Shown here: piece by piece, positions 25,664 through 36,420 of the stretch
How positions within the stretch are numbered: position 1 is the stretch's first letter
How the letters are laid out: each line of letters begins with the position of its first letter
From: Chara braunii
Taxonomy: Eukaryota; Streptophyta; Charophyceae; Charales; Characeae
Reading direction: 5' to 3'
Length of the DNA stretch: 44,048 bases
Assembly: GCA_003427395.1 (NCBI GenBank)
Contig: BFEA01000331.1
Location: 1,124,114 to 1,168,161, forward strand
Translations under genes and position numbers: made by a program
Notes under the pieces: generated by a model
Seen by the model: the letters and a program-made list of their open reading frames with translations, nothing else
What the model was told of the DNA's origin: nothing
Database searches by the model: none

Positions 25664-25845
25664 CTACAACTACTCCTAAGCCTATGCAGGCCCAGGGAAC
25701 CCCTGCAAGCATAGTTGACTCTCACAATTATGGGGATGCATGTTGCCCCCCGCCCTAATCGGTGGTGGTCAGGGAGTAGGGCGGGGCCGCCATTTGGGGG
25801 GTGCGCCTCCCATCTGCATCCCGCACGCCCCATCAAGTAGCAGCA
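25664..25845 (-). repeat. Dispersed repeat ending in 'TGCTTGCAGGGGT', copy 1
   Basis: Minus strand: 'tacttgatggggcg', 'gggaggcgcacc', 'ggcggccccgccc', 'ggggggcaacatg', 'ctatgcttgcagggg', 'cttaggagtagttgtaggta'. The same series appears at 34366-34546, and its tail at 42898-42960. Probably a retroposon; no clear pol III boxes. Confidence 0.65.
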
Positions 25846-26880
25846 GTGGCTATTATGGCCAACAGTCTCACACACACCACGCACGGCACACTCGCACTCA
25901 CACGTGTTGGTCCTAATACACCCTGCTATTACCAATCAGGGGAATCATGGTTTGCAGCAAGTGCATTGCAGGTGCGCTATAAATTTATATCTGAAATATT
26001 GGGAGCCATGTGCGCTATTTGGATTATATGCATCAAACAGGATAAGGTGTCGTCTGTGCAACATCTACAACATTTGGTTGTTGTCAACATCTGCAAGAGC
26101 CTTTACGCGGATTTTCTGCACCGCTGAAAAATTGTGTACCTCTATCTGTGCAGTCCTTTGACCCTGGGCGTGGGCTCTGTTCACTAATTTTGTGACTTTG
26201 ACTTTTCAAACAATCGGTATATTATTTTGACTCCGAGAGAATCTGATTTTCCACAGGAAGCGCCGGCAGAATCGGCGCCATCAAAGCTGGGCCAAAAATA
26301 AAAAGCAGGGGCCTGTTGACTTCCTGCAGTTTCTGGAACGTCCAATTTTAGGGCCTGATAATTTTCATTTTTCTTCTGTAGAATATTGTGTTTATTTGTA
26401 GGATCTTTAAAATGCGCTGTGGGGGGGGGGGGGAAACGCGCGCTGTGTTATTCAAGCTCAAGTTTCGACTCTTTGAGTGTTACCTGAGGTCTGCCGCCAG
26501 GGGCCTCAGTCTTTGTCTTTTTGCAATAGGTCAATTGGTAGCTGTGATCTGAATTCGCAGTTTTCTGAGATTTTGGGGTTTTGTGATTGTGGTTTTGGTT
26601 TTTGGTTTGGATCTTTGGCCTCGGAAGAGGAGAGGAGGATCATAGTGTTGCTGCTGGTTAACGGGGGNNNNNNNNNNGGGTTTGGGTAGTTTGGTTAAGT
26701 CTCCTGCTGCTCCAATTTTGGCCTTGGTTACTTTGCTCCCTTTCCTTGGCCTAATACATCATGTATTTTGTCTTTTCTAAGGATAAGCAACTGGACTGTT
26801 GCCCTATCAAGAGTCCCCCCCTAAGAGACCTGCAGGCACTCCGAACCGCTGACCGCCAACTATTTAGCACTTCTTGAAGG
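25846..26880. other. Gene-free stretch with a 10-N gap
   Basis: No gene recognised. A poly-G run (26421-26433) and an assembly gap (26668-26677) are the only notable features. Confidence 0.5.
26668..26677. other. Assembly gap (10 N)
   Basis: Ten consecutive undetermined bases flanked by G-runs. Single undetermined bases also occur near 15139-15157, at 25559 and at 29657, all beside homopolymers. Confidence 1.
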
Positions 26881-26918
26881 TCCTTGCGTAGACGTACAGC
26901 AAGTACTTCGCTCCGTGT

Positions 26919-26975
26919 GTGTGTGTGTGTGTGTGCTGCTCACTGTGGTCTGTGTGTGTGCGTGCGTGCGTGCTA
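26919..26975. repeat. (GT)n-rich microsatellite, interrupted
   Basis: GTGTGT runs broken by 'gctgctcactgtggtc', then (CGTG)n. Confidence 0.9.
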
Positions 26976-27452
26976 GCGACACGAAAATCTCTGCTCACTG
27001 AGGTCGGCATTCCTCTGTGCGACGTGAGCGTTATGCCAATGAGGGCATGGTCCATGCACTTATTTATTTCGCTGATGCCTGCAAAATTGCCAATCCCTAT
27101 TTGGACTATTCCTATACATACCCAAAGAACCAGACAGATCAACCGTTGCAGAAACTAACGACTGTGCAGCTGAGATCCTTATTTGTCTTAGAACACACGC
27201 ATCACTGGAGCTGCCGAAGGCATTGTGGCGCGAATTTAACTTCCATATTTTGAAACGATATCTGACAGTGCATTACCGGCTGTTCACACTGAAAAAGAAA
27301 AAATGAGGCTTCTTCCGACCTACTCGTCCATGATGCATTGCCTTTGACCTAGCTCTTGAAACGCCACTCCACTCGCTGCATGGAGTGAGTACGCTGAATA
27401 GAGTATCAAACGCCACGAGCTTTGTGCCGATGTGAATCTTCCACCGTCGAAA

Positions 27453-27573
27453 TATAAGTTTGACAAACATACATGACACGACCTCGTAAAGGTTTCTACT
27501 CTTTTCTGGACGAATTTGGTCGCTGCTGCAGTGACCCGTACGTAGAAATATAAGTTTGACAAACATACATGAT
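27453..27573. repeat. Direct repeat 'aaatataagtttgacaaacatacatga' type
   Basis: Two exact ~26-bp copies near 27460 and 27546 surround DNA related to the TTAA element ('aaaggtttctactcttt', 'gaatttggtcgctgctgcagtgacccgtacg'). Confidence 0.8.
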
Positions 27574-27709
27574 CCTACTCAGCAACTGCTTGCACATGGT
27601 TTGCCATGTAGTGCCATGTAGATAACCCTTCGTTCTTGTGAATGATTTCCAGTTCTCTCCATTCAAGCGACTGCACACAGCGATTGGGCACATATATCAT
27701 ACCTTTTAT

Positions 27710-27859
27710 GCCACCAGTACTTCCGCTTACTTAACAAGCCACAAAAAAAATTTTAGGAAACGTACGGGTCACTGCAGCAGCGACCAAATTCATCCAATTA
27801 AGAAAGGTTTCTACTCTTTTTCTTTTCTGCTGCCCATAGCTGGGCCAAGTACTGGTGGT
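27710..27859. mobile_element. TTAA-flanked MITE, short form, reverse orientation
   Basis: Left end (C)CCACCAGTACTT and right end 'tgggccaagtactggtggt'. TTAA is at 27860-27863 on the right; the left site has mutated. The interior is the reverse complement of 22614-22763. Confidence 0.75.
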
Positions 27860-28330
27860 TTAAAAGTATTGTCAAGTGCGCTCGCGGGTTGGCTTGCTAA
27901 ACAGTGACACATAATTTTATGTTAAGGATGGATGCTGGCCAAACTGTGTCCACTTTGATGATGCGTGCTTTGTTCGTCGACATTTTCCGAGGCTACGGAC
28001 TTGGTTGCCAATGTGGTTGAATTGTTTGATGCTCACTGAAGACAAATGACACACAATTTTCGTAGCCAATTTTCCACTGCTCATGGTTGCGCTGAAGTCG
28101 TTACATTTTATGCTAATCGTCCTATTTGACACCAAACACTGTATTAAAAAAGAAAAGAAGGAAACAAACTCATGGATGCAAACCTCACACAACCTTCTTG
28201 AGATAGTCAACAAAATGCTGAAACAATTAGACGACAAACATCAGCACAGCTAACGGCCGCGGAAAAAAATTAGACGACAATTAGACGACAAACATCAGCA
28301 CAACCGTCACATGGATGAAAGTGCTCCTAA

Positions 28331-28491
28331 ACCACGTGTACTTGGCCCAGCTAACGGCCGCGGAAAAAAATAGAGTAGAAAGGTACTAGAAACGTTTCTA
28401 GTTGGATGAATTTGGGCGCTCCCGTAGTGGCCCATACGTTTCTTAAAATTGCGGCTTGTTTACAGGTAGGACTTTAGGAAGTACTGGTGGG
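28331..28491. mobile_element. TTAA-flanked MITE, short form
   Basis: Left 'accacgtgtacttggcccagc' (one change from the family end), right 'aagtactggtgg'. TTAA is at 28492-28495; the left site reads CTAA. The preceding 28240-28300 repeats 'agctaacggccgcggaaaaaaa' and 'gacgacaaacatcagcac'. Confidence 0.75.
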
Positions 28492-28629
28492 TTAAACCAT
28501 CAATAATTTTGACCCTTCCCTTGCTGAGCATCGAAACGTCCAGCGCCAGGAAAAAAAAAAAAAAAAAGGGGCCTGTTCTGGCTGGTGCCGTCAGTCGTTG
28601 CTCCGTTACGCTAAACCACGAAACTCGCG

Positions 28630-28855
28630 GCCGCATGCATGCACACCATGTCAGAGAAAAATGGCTTGCAAATGTTGTGTTAAACCGCCCTACGTTATGC
28701 ATGCAAATGTGGGGTGGTTTAACACAACCTTTCACTCTTAAACCTCTCTCAATACTATAAATGTTTGTCCGCTGCATGCATGCATACCGTGCCAGAGAAA
28801 CGTTGAAGAGTGAAAGGTCGACCCACAAAACTAGGGGCTGAATGCATGCACACAA
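28630..28855. repeat. Hairpin and three CATGCATG clusters
   Basis: 28675-28693 (TTGTGTTAAACCGCCCTAC) and 28709-28727 are inverted repeats with two mismatches. 'gcatgcatgcacaccatgtcagag' recurs near 28634, 28775 and 28839. CATGCA is the plant RY element, but there is no gene here to regulate. Confidence 0.65.
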
Positions 28856-29087
28856 TGTCGGAGGGAAGTGCCTATCATAACATTGTGTCGTGGCCGTCGT
28901 TGCTTTATGCTTTCACAGATTCCACGATGGCCACTGATAAAATATTGCTTATGAGAACCTTTCTCGTGTGAGTCTGAATTGAATACGATGTTGTAGATGG
29001 TGGCCATACAAACGTTTCCCGATTTGAAGTGTCTACCCCGCAATCGACATCTCAAAATGAGCTCAAATTCTCTACATGAACATCCAA

Positions 29088-29191
29088 CTGATTTCACCCG
29101 AGCAGAACGCTCGGTCATTATCGTTGTACCTAGACTGAAAGTCCACCGCTTACATCTATAATGACGGTGCGTTCTATACAGGTAAAGGCGG
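29088..29191. mobile_element. TA-flanked MITE, copy e
   Basis: Right end 'cgttctatacaggtaaaggcgg' followed by TA (29192-29193). The left end 'tgatttcacccgagcagaacg' is diverged. The interior 'tcattatcgttgtacctagactgaaagt' matches copy d. Confidence 0.65.
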
Positions 29192-29549
29192 TAGGGGATG
29201 AAGCATCGACGAGTCACAAGTATCAAGTCGAAGCTTTTGGGAGAAATCTGGGAGATCTCGGCAATAAAGATTATTTGTTCGCAAGCAAGTTCATCATTCT
29301 ACCTGACAATTTCAGACAGTGTTTGCCAATCATCACATGGTGCGAAAGTGCAAACTGTAAAGGCATGAATGAAATCATTACTAGCAACATTCAACACAGC
29401 ACAGACCCATAAAAAACATACGACAGACCCATTAAAAACATACAATTCTTAGGTATTGCGACAACTGGCAAGCTCCTTCTCTACGCTGGGTGGGTTCTCG
29501 CCATTGACAATGCCTTAAGTGAGACACGAGACGACACATGTGTTGACAC

Positions 29550-29787
29550 CATACTTGCAAGCGGACGCCGTCCGGGCGGTTCCGCACGTGTGGCGGACTG
29601 CCGGACCGGACCCGCGCGGCACACGAATGTGCGCCCGACGACCAGTTACACCCCACNCCCCCCCCCAAAAAAAAAAAAACGGCCCCGTCCGGTCCGGTTC
29701 GTGTCTGTTCGGTCCGGGGGGAGGGTGCCGCACGCGGCAACACGGACCGGACCGGATGCTCGTCCGGTCCGTCTGCTTGCAAGTATG
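29550..29787. mobile_element. hAT-like non-autonomous element with 8-bp target duplication
   Basis: Ends CATACTTGCAAGC and GCTTGCAAGTATG are exact 13-bp inverted repeats. Imperfect pairing continues inward (GGACGCCGTCC / GGTCCGTC). GTTGACAC lies at 29542-29549 and 29788-29795, an exact 8-bp duplication. 8-bp duplications typify hAT transposons (family knowledge). The interior is GC-rich, with a C-run, an undetermined base (29657) and an A-run, and no gene. Confidence 0.85.
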
Positions 29788-30165
29788 GTTGACACTGTTC
29801 CTCTTCCCTCTAACATCTTTCTAGTATACATTGGCATCCTTCCCTCTAACATGTTTCTAGTACACATTGGCATCCTTAAATACATCCACATAACGTTCCG
29901 AATCTACGATAAAAATATATGTATGGTTTGCCCAATGCCTCATCCTTTGTCAAAAAACTAAGAGTGCAACTCCAACCAATAATGCTTGGGTGTCTCAAGG
30001 ACTAGGAACAACAGTGAAAATATCATTCAAAATGGGATTTGCAAAAAGCCAACTCCCCAAGATTTGACAACAAGACTGAGTGGATTCAAGTTGTGGAATC
30101 AGAACAATGTCATGTACTTAGCTTCTTTGCAGGAAGCCATGCCCGAGGGCGGGGCCTTGCTACTA

Positions 30166-30270
30166 CCTTCTTCCCCCGAATACAACGTACGGTTATTATA
30201 TCCGTATTTGAGGCATCTTTCAGTCTAGATTCGGCTATAATGACCGTACATTGTATTCGGGGGAAGAAGG
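30166..30270. mobile_element. TA-flanked MITE, copy f (intact)
   Basis: Ends CCTTCTTCCCCCGAATACAA and TTGTATTCGGGGGAAGAAGG are perfect inverted repeats. TA lies at 30164-30165 and 30271-30272. 105 bp. Confidence 0.9.
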
Positions 30271-30329
30271 TAGCGTACTGCAAGATGAAGTGCTACCCAA
30301 ATAAATAAGTACGTTTTGCGGTCATTTAG

Positions 30330-30512
30330 CAAGAACACGGTTGTGCACCCTCTCGTTCTGTGGGATGTACCGGCCTGCAGCGTCACAAACGGTACACTTA
30401 GAAAATTTTTGTCCTGTGTATGGCCCGTTTCGCCGGGATAATTTTTTTGTCTGGCAGCAGGTTGGTACGTCTACCAGAACACAGCACGTGCACGACCGTG
30501 TTATTGCAAAAT
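30330..30512. repeat. Foldback element, ~38-bp imperfect inverted arms
   Basis: Left AACACGGTTGTGCACC... GTTCTG..GTACC and right GGTACGTC..CAGAACAC..GTGCACGACCGTGTT are inverted. A remnant 'ttggtggtttaa' of a TTAA element follows at 30527-30538. Confidence 0.65.
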
Positions 30513-30544
30513 AGGTGGGAAACATATTGGTGGTTTAAAAAATA

Positions 30545-31370
30545 CTCCAACCATCAACTCTATGGAATATAGTAGAAGATATAAGTATCTAGAATGTACT
30601 CAGCTTCATGCTGGGAAGCAGAGGGAGCTGCTTTTTCATTGGGTAATTAGATTTGTTGACTTTTTCAACAGTACATTTGTTGCCGCCGGTTTGTGTGTCG
30701 AAATACAAATAAGGTTTTTGTTTTTTCCCTTCTTTCGGTTTCCTTCAATTCGAGAGTCTGTGATGGACGACCTTTTCGCACGCTTCGAAGAGCACTTGTT
30801 ATGACCGTCTAGGCTTGACTTTTCGAACCTAGCGGTGAAACTCTCGACTCTATTCGTGTTTTAATGAAATTATGTACCCGTCTAAAATAGTCGGGAAATC
30901 CTTGCCTTACCCGTACTACCCTTGAGTTAGTTTTGTTATTCATGAAGCAACTGCCTGGGAGCTCCTACATAGATTGGGCATGGCCCCACCCAACTCAAAA
31001 ACAAAAGGGTTCCACCAACTGTCTTAGGATGGTTTGAACATTCGATGGTCGAAAGCAAGACAAGGGATGGTCATGGGTTGGGTACAGCGCACTCGATCCT
31101 GGTTGAAATTTGCACTGTCAGGATTTTGAAAGCTCAGTATGCAGTTCTCAACGGTTAAATACGAGAGTTTGGTCTGGTCAATAATGCACTTAGCAAAAAA
31201 AAAAACACAATGCACTATATGACAATGTGGCGCATAAAAATAATGGTTAGGGCTTCTCCTTTTGCACATTGTGTACTTACACTACGATTGAAGATCTTCA
31301 ACACTTGTGTGTACTAAATCGTGGATTGTCCAAATGTTTCGAAGGATAGAGGAGACAAACATCTATAATT
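30545..31370. other. Gene-free stretch
   Basis: AT-rich DNA with short frames (up to 81 codons) and no recognisable domain or repeat. Confidence 0.45.
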
Positions 31371-31384
31371 GAATCAAATGTAAC

Positions 31385-31850
31385 TTGTAGATGGTGGAGA
31401 CAGACATTGACGCCTTCATCTCCTCATACACCGCCCGCTCCATGACGAAGCTGAAGCCGTATGATCTCCTTTCCTTGCCCTTCAGCCCGAAGTAGTTCGG
31501 TTTCCCGGACTCCTGCATGGACCTGTGCACCTTTTTGAACTACTGCATCAAGTTGTCCCATTTTTTCCCGCAGTTGTCGGTGCCCCTAGCAAACCCCCCT
31601 CGCTATCGCGTCTTCACGATCTCTGCGAAGCTGCTGCCAATGTTCCGCCCACGCGTGTCGACCTGTCCGTTCATCGACGTCAACTACGAATCCGGCGTCC
31701 TCACCGCCCCCACCCGACTGCCTTCCTGTCACCTTACATTCCGACAACGGCGATGGAAATTGCAAACGGCACAGACGAATGACTTCGACTGCAGACGCTG
31801 TCCATCCCTCGTCTTGCTTGCTGGTTGTGATCCACCGGACGACACGCCCC
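31385..31850 (-). pseudogene. Decayed Myb/SANT-like DNA-binding domain gene (3' part)
   Basis: Minus-strand translation from about 31584 gives GTDNCGKKWDNLMQ, a TAG, then FKKVHRSMQESGKPNYFGLK and GFSFVMERAVYEEMKA. This is the typical 'CGKKWDNL..QFKKVH....SGK..YF.L...ER..GF.F.M...VY.EM' pattern of plant trihelix/Myb-SANT-like domains, often linked to transposons. A second in-frame TAG lies just upstream, and the N-terminal half continues in another frame ('VVDVDERTGRHAWAEHW'). So at least two stops and a frameshift break it. It would have bound DNA. Host gene or transposon origin is not decided. Confidence 0.7.
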
Positions 31851-32665
31851 ACCCCCCACCCCCCGACCGGCCGACGAGCGTCACTTTACCCCAATCACCG
31901 TTAGGATGGGGATTGATGGTGTGTGTACACGTCGGCGATGAGCTCCCGCTACATGGTCTGGAGACAGAATGCCGCCGACATGTGCATCTTCCTCGCGTAT
32001 ACCTTCTTCGAGCAGTTGTGTATACGATTGTTGAGATGTCGTTGCCCGACTTCCAAACAACTGTCTCCCCCCCCAATCCTGCATCGATCTGCTCCCGAGT
32101 GCCACGATGCGAGAACCGACCTCCTCCGCCTCGTCGTCCGTCGGCGGCAGCGGAATTTCGTGGGAGGGTAAGTGCTAGTATGCAGACGGGTCGTACTGCG
32201 GTGACCTTCGAGCAGGGGTGTGCTGCACGCGGTGAGCGCTGGGGAACTTGAACAACGCCCTGCTCTTCGGCTGCCAGTCGTCCATGTCGATGCCCTTCTT
32301 TGGCGACCGCCTCCGGCGTGTACTCCCATACACCTTGCCGCTGATGCACACGTGGAACAGGAGGACGACGACAAGCAAAATCGCGACTACGAGCAGCACA
32401 GGAAGCCTGCGATAGAGGTCGGCCATCAACGACACGTACGACAGGGCTGCAACTCGACAACGACGGTGGAGGTCCACCAAACGGTGATGGTGAAGGAAGG
32501 AAACAGAAGAGGACAGAATGCGACAGACGCACCGAACGTTATCCGTCGCCGACATGGGTGGGGATGCGGGAGTCTGGTCGGGCAAAATATTCAATTTTCC
32601 CGACCATTGGACCCCGCCGATGCTGGCGGAAAACCCCACCGAACATGGCGACATCGGCCCCAATT
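31851..32665 (-). pseudogene. Upstream part of the same decayed gene (low-complexity linker)
   Basis: The minus strand is GC-rich and open in pieces across frames. One 162-codon piece (32663-32175) has a hydrophobic stretch LPVLLVVAILLVVVLLFHVC followed by a basic STRRRRSPKKG and an 'HTPARRSPQYDPSAY' end. Another piece (32105-31881) runs 'MALGSRSMQDWGGRQLF...QQSYTQLLEEG'. I infer a frameshifted N-terminal region, but no domain identifies it. + strand frames over the same DNA (244 and 216 codons) look like shadows. Confidence 0.4.
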
Positions 32666-32975
32666 AAAGACGAACCCCGACGACGACGGCCATCCTCCAA
32701 CGGCAGCCGTTGGCAACCCGTTGGGCGTAGGCCCAACGTCGGCAGCCGAAGATGTCTGTGCACCCGCTGGTGGATCACCGATGGACCAGCTGAAAAAAAA
32801 AAGTTGCTTACGACGTGTCCCTTCACCGCTCCGATTATCGCGGATCCTCGACCTCCAAGGGACTTCGTGAGGTCCCTTGCACTAGGGCAACAAATGGCTT
32901 GGCCACGAGGACGCTACAAGGATTCCTCGAGGATATGTTTTCACAGTTTTTTCCAAATTTCTTCCCCGAGGATAG

Positions 32976-33347
32976 GTGGAACGATCACGTCCTTGTAGAT
33001 TTTACGTGCCCAAGGAGTGGCTGCTACACAACGAAGAGACAGTAGGCAAGGGCTGGGTGTATGTGGCCGCTGCCTGTAGAGCGGCCATCATGGAAGTTAT
33101 TTGGAAACTGAGTAATGACAGAGTTTTTAGAAACAAATTCTATTCAGATCTGCATATTATGAACATGGTTCTGGATAGCATCAGGTCCCTCATCTGGACC
33201 GATTGGAGATGCGTCAGTAGAGCGCGAAACAAGAGGTCCGCGAGGGATCGCTTCTTCAAGACATGGGGGAAGAAAGTTAGAATGCTCAAACTAAGAGCTG
33301 CTAGAATCATCATCGAGCCATGGTTGATGGGACCAAGACCCCCGTGA
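32976..33347 (+). pseudogene. LINE reverse-transcriptase ORF, C-terminal fragment
   Basis: A 123-codon frame includes FYVPKEWLLHNEETVGKGW and CRAAIMEVIWKLSNDRVFRN, then 'LDSIRSLIWTDW' and a basic end. The 'W.IW..RN.R.F.....W......I....' layout is that of the tail after the reverse transcriptase domain in plant LINEs. There is no RT core upstream, so it is a truncated, non-functional fragment. The ATG used is arbitrary. The assignment rests on pattern memory. Confidence 0.5.
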
Positions 33348-34365
33348 AGGTCCAGTTGAAGGGGTCAGTCCGGATCATCTGTCCATCCTGGATCCTCCAC
33401 TTCTATCCTTTCCTTTATCCGGTAAGGTACTCTATCCTTCTGGCAGCAGGACTTTTGTGGAACAATTCGATCAGCTGACTAACCTGAGCAACCCCAACTC
33501 ATGCTCCTTTCTGTCTACTCATTACACAGACTAGAAATCATTTCCTGTCCGACGCCCCATTTGGTGAAGAGGCCAGTGTATGGGAAATTCACAGGAAATC
33601 ATCAGTCACTGAACACAGCATGGAACCTCACTGAAACTAAGGCTTGGACCCCACTGGAAAAAGGATGGAAGAAGCAGCCGGTTAAAAAACAAACCGGCAA
33701 AGAATTTTGGAAAGCCGGAAAGCAGTTTTGTGGGGACCCCACCGTGGAGGACCAAATGCACTTGGAAAACCCTTTGGAAATCAGTTGAGCCAATGGTTGC
33801 CTGTCTCTGTTGGCACTCATTTGTTTTGTTCTTTTCCCTTTGTTTTTCATTTTTTTTTCTTTTTCGGTGGCACTCTTCATCGCTACTTGGCTGCTGCCTC
33901 CTGTGAGACTTTTCCAGGAACGACACACCCTCCCCTCTACCCTCTAGAGTCGGCACAAAATTGCGACAAGGAATCCTCCTGTGATACTTTTCCACGCTGC
34001 GGACTATGTGCAAACACAAAATTATGTTTTTCCAAGCTGTAACCTTCGGTCTGTGGGGTCCCGGAAAACGGTTTGTGGAAGAAATTTCACCTTTTCCTGG
34101 ACATCTGCTGCAGGTTGTGGGGTCCTGGAAACAGTTTCGCGGCGAAGTTTTTCCTTTCTGCGGGCCTGTGGGGTCCAAGCCTTACTTGAAACCTTGGACA
34201 GTTTGCTGGCCAGTATGGCAGAGAGGTACTCACAGCCTGGCGCTTTTTTTTTTTTTTGGACCGTTTCTCGATTTATGCACGGCTGGCTTAGATTTATACA
34301 GCTGGCCCTTTTCTTTTTTTTTTTTTTAACTACACTATGTTCTTCTCTCAAATTCTTTTTCGCCT
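33340..34365. repeat. Region of scattered 'GGACCCCAC / GTGGGGTCC' motifs in both orientations
   Basis: 'gcttggaccccactggaaaa' near 33642 is inverted at 34166 ('ctgtggggtccaagcc'). Similar blocks lie at 33733, 34054 and 34116 ('gtggggtcc.ggaaa'). Frames of 111-190 codons here on either strand are not recognised as genes. T-runs lie at 34245-34257 and 34312-34327. Confidence 0.5.
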
Positions 34366-34546
34366 TTCACTACCCCTGCAAGCATAGAGCCTCGCAAACG
34401 AGGTAATTCATGTTGCCCCCTGGCCCAACAGCAGTAGTCAGCCATGGGGTGGGGCCGCCGGTGGGGGTCCGGCCAATGCAAAGACCAAGCATTTTGCCAG
34501 TAGGTGCGCCTCCCTGTCTCATTGTCCCTCACCCCTCATCAAGTAG
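34366..34546 (-). repeat. Dispersed repeat ending in 'TGCTTGCAGGGGT', copy 2
   Basis: Minus strand: 'tacttgatgaggggtgagg', 'gggaggcgcacctac', 'ggcggccccacccc', 'agggggcaacatg', 'ctatgcttgcaggggtagtg'. Same order as 25664-25845. Confidence 0.7.
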
Positions 34547-35037
34547 CCTTTTTTCGGAGCAAGACCAATTCATTTCAAATAAGAGACAGAGGCCCCGGAA
34601 CGTACCTCAACAATACAACCCGGTACTTAAATATGCTCGGGCCTTTACCCAGCTGTGGGCTCCTGGAAACCGGGTCCAGTGTCCCTCCTCTAAAGTAATC
34701 CAAAAAAGCCAAGAAGAAAAGGAGGGCTTCTGCCATGCGGATTGTCTATTCTCATCTTCCAAAGCCTTAAAATGCAGAAATAGGGCTCAGATCTAAAGAC
34801 CCCCATGTCTGAGCTCTGATCTTCTTTAACTTTCTTTGGTCAAGCCGACCAACAGACTCAGGGGCTCGACACTCCTCGGGCACGGCAATCCCCTAAGGAA
34901 TTCATCGTTCCACTTGTCCTCGGGGAGGAAATTGAAAAAAAAAAATGAAAACGTTTCCTCGGGGATTCCTCAGGCTACAGCCATTTCGATGCATTCCCCA
35001 AGGGACCTCCCGAGGTCCCTCGGAGGTCGAGCATCCG

Positions 35038-35715
35038 GAAGAATCGGGGCGTCGACGGCAGCTCTCTCGACGACAATTTTCGACGCAGCTGGTCCATTGC
35101 TGTTCCTGGCAGCCCGTCGACAAACATCTTCGGTCGGCAACGGTCGGCGTCATGGAATTGTCCACCTGAGCTGCTGGACCAACGGCGTCGGCACGGACAC
35201 ACCTTGCTGGACCAACCTCCCTTCCCCCCCCCCGCGTCCGCTTGTCGATATCTGAAACTGGCCGCGGAAGCCCCCGAGGAATCGTCCTGGGGGAACAATT
35301 CCGAGGATGAGTGGAACAACCGCACAAATTTCCTCGGGCGACGATGGGAGAATTTCCTCGGGCCCCGAGGACGGCCGAGCCCCTAAAAATTTGTTGTCAA
35401 TCTCACCTTCTCACTTGAAAAATGTCAATCTCACCTTCTCACCTGAAAAAACTGATCGAATCAATACTAGTCTGCCTAGGGTGATGATGGTGATCGGTCC
35501 CCGCGGAGAAGAGGTTCTCTGAAGTTCTTCACAATGACGGAGTTGGGAAGGACGGAGGGGATTGGGATGGAGGAAGTTGGCAGTGGATGCGATTGGCGCC
35601 GAAATTTCGGCGGGTACCGGCCACTGGCTGCTATCTTCACCCGGTTCAGTCTATGCTTCTTCCCTTCGATGATGGAGGCAGGATTGTTCTGTGTTTTTTT
35701 TTTTCAAAAAAGAGG
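35038..35715. other. Gene-free stretch
   Basis: GC-rich short frames on both strands without recognised domains. A short direct repeat 'tcaatctcaccttctcac' lies near 35398 and 35425. Confidence 0.4.
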
Positions 35716-35717
35716 TT

Positions 35718-36420
35718 GAGTGGGATGAATAGATGGATGGATACCAAGCGTCCTACTAGTGAGGGGCCTAGCTGGTAGGATGGAAATAGGGTACAGCAGC
35801 AGTGGAGATGGTGGCTCTGCTGCAGTAAGTCTTGCCGGAGTAAGGCAAAGAGGATGATGGGGGGTTTCTGAGTTGGTCTCTGAACTTTGCCTAATTAGAA
35901 GCTTCTGTAGTGATTGTCTTAGTATATTAAATTCTTCTTCGTCCCGGATCTAAATCTTTCAAAATGCGTTCAAATTCAAAAAAAGTCGATTGATGTGAAT
36001 TTCTCAGAAAAGGGGTAAGTGGAATAGGTAGATGGCTGGATATCAAGCGTCCTACTAGTGAGGGGGTTAGTTCATAGGATGGAAATAAAGTACAGCAGCA
36101 GCGGAGATGGTGGCTCCGCTGCAGTAAGTCTTGCCGGAGGGAGGTAAAGAGGATTGAAGCGGGGTTTCTGAGTTGGTTTCTGAATTTTGCCTAACCCTGT
36201 AAAAAACGGTAATGACACAAGAAGAGAATAAGGAGAGTGGGCGAAGATGGTGGGTTATCACGCGTCCTACCAGTGAGGGGGCTTGCTGGTAGGATGGGAA
36301 CATGGTATAGCAGCAGCAGAGATGGTGGCTCCGCTGCAGTCAGTCTTGCTGGAGGGAGGTAAAGTGGATTGATGGGGGTTCTTCTGAGTCGTTTCTGAAT
36401 CATGAAGTTGTCATAGGCAT
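35718..36420. repeat. ~175-bp repeat, three spaced direct copies
   Basis: Units at about 35722-35893, 36015-36190 and 36243-36405. Each runs 'agcgtcctac.agtgaggg', 'ggtaggatgg.aa', 'tacagcagcag.ggagatggtgg' and 'ctgcagtaagtcttgccgga' to 'tttctgagttg'. Confidence 0.85.

Larger units (their letters stand above)
32831..35037. repeat. Long inverted repeats (~150 bp) around a 1.9-kb segment
   Basis: The left arm 32831-32990 ('cgacctccaagggacttcgtgaggtccctt', 'ttcctcgaggata', 'ttccccgaggataggtggaacgat') is the imperfect reverse complement of the right arm 34888-35037 ('atcgttccacttgtcctcggggagg', 'gtttcctcggggattcctc', 'aagggacctcccgaggtccc'). Arms of one element or two opposed copies are both possible. 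Confidence 0.7.

Noticed and set aside
25110-25679. 189-codon + strand frame, Gln/Arg-rich
   Set aside because: It spans an undetermined base (25559) and a T-run, overlaps equally open frames, and shows no domain.
28630-28855. CATGCATG motifs as a seed-type RY promoter
   Set aside because: The motifs are part of a local repeat and no coding start lies nearby.
31517-32870. 244- and 216-codon + strand frames in GC-rich DNA
   Set aside because: They run antisense to the decayed Myb/SANT-like gene and have no recognisable domain, so I judge them shadows.
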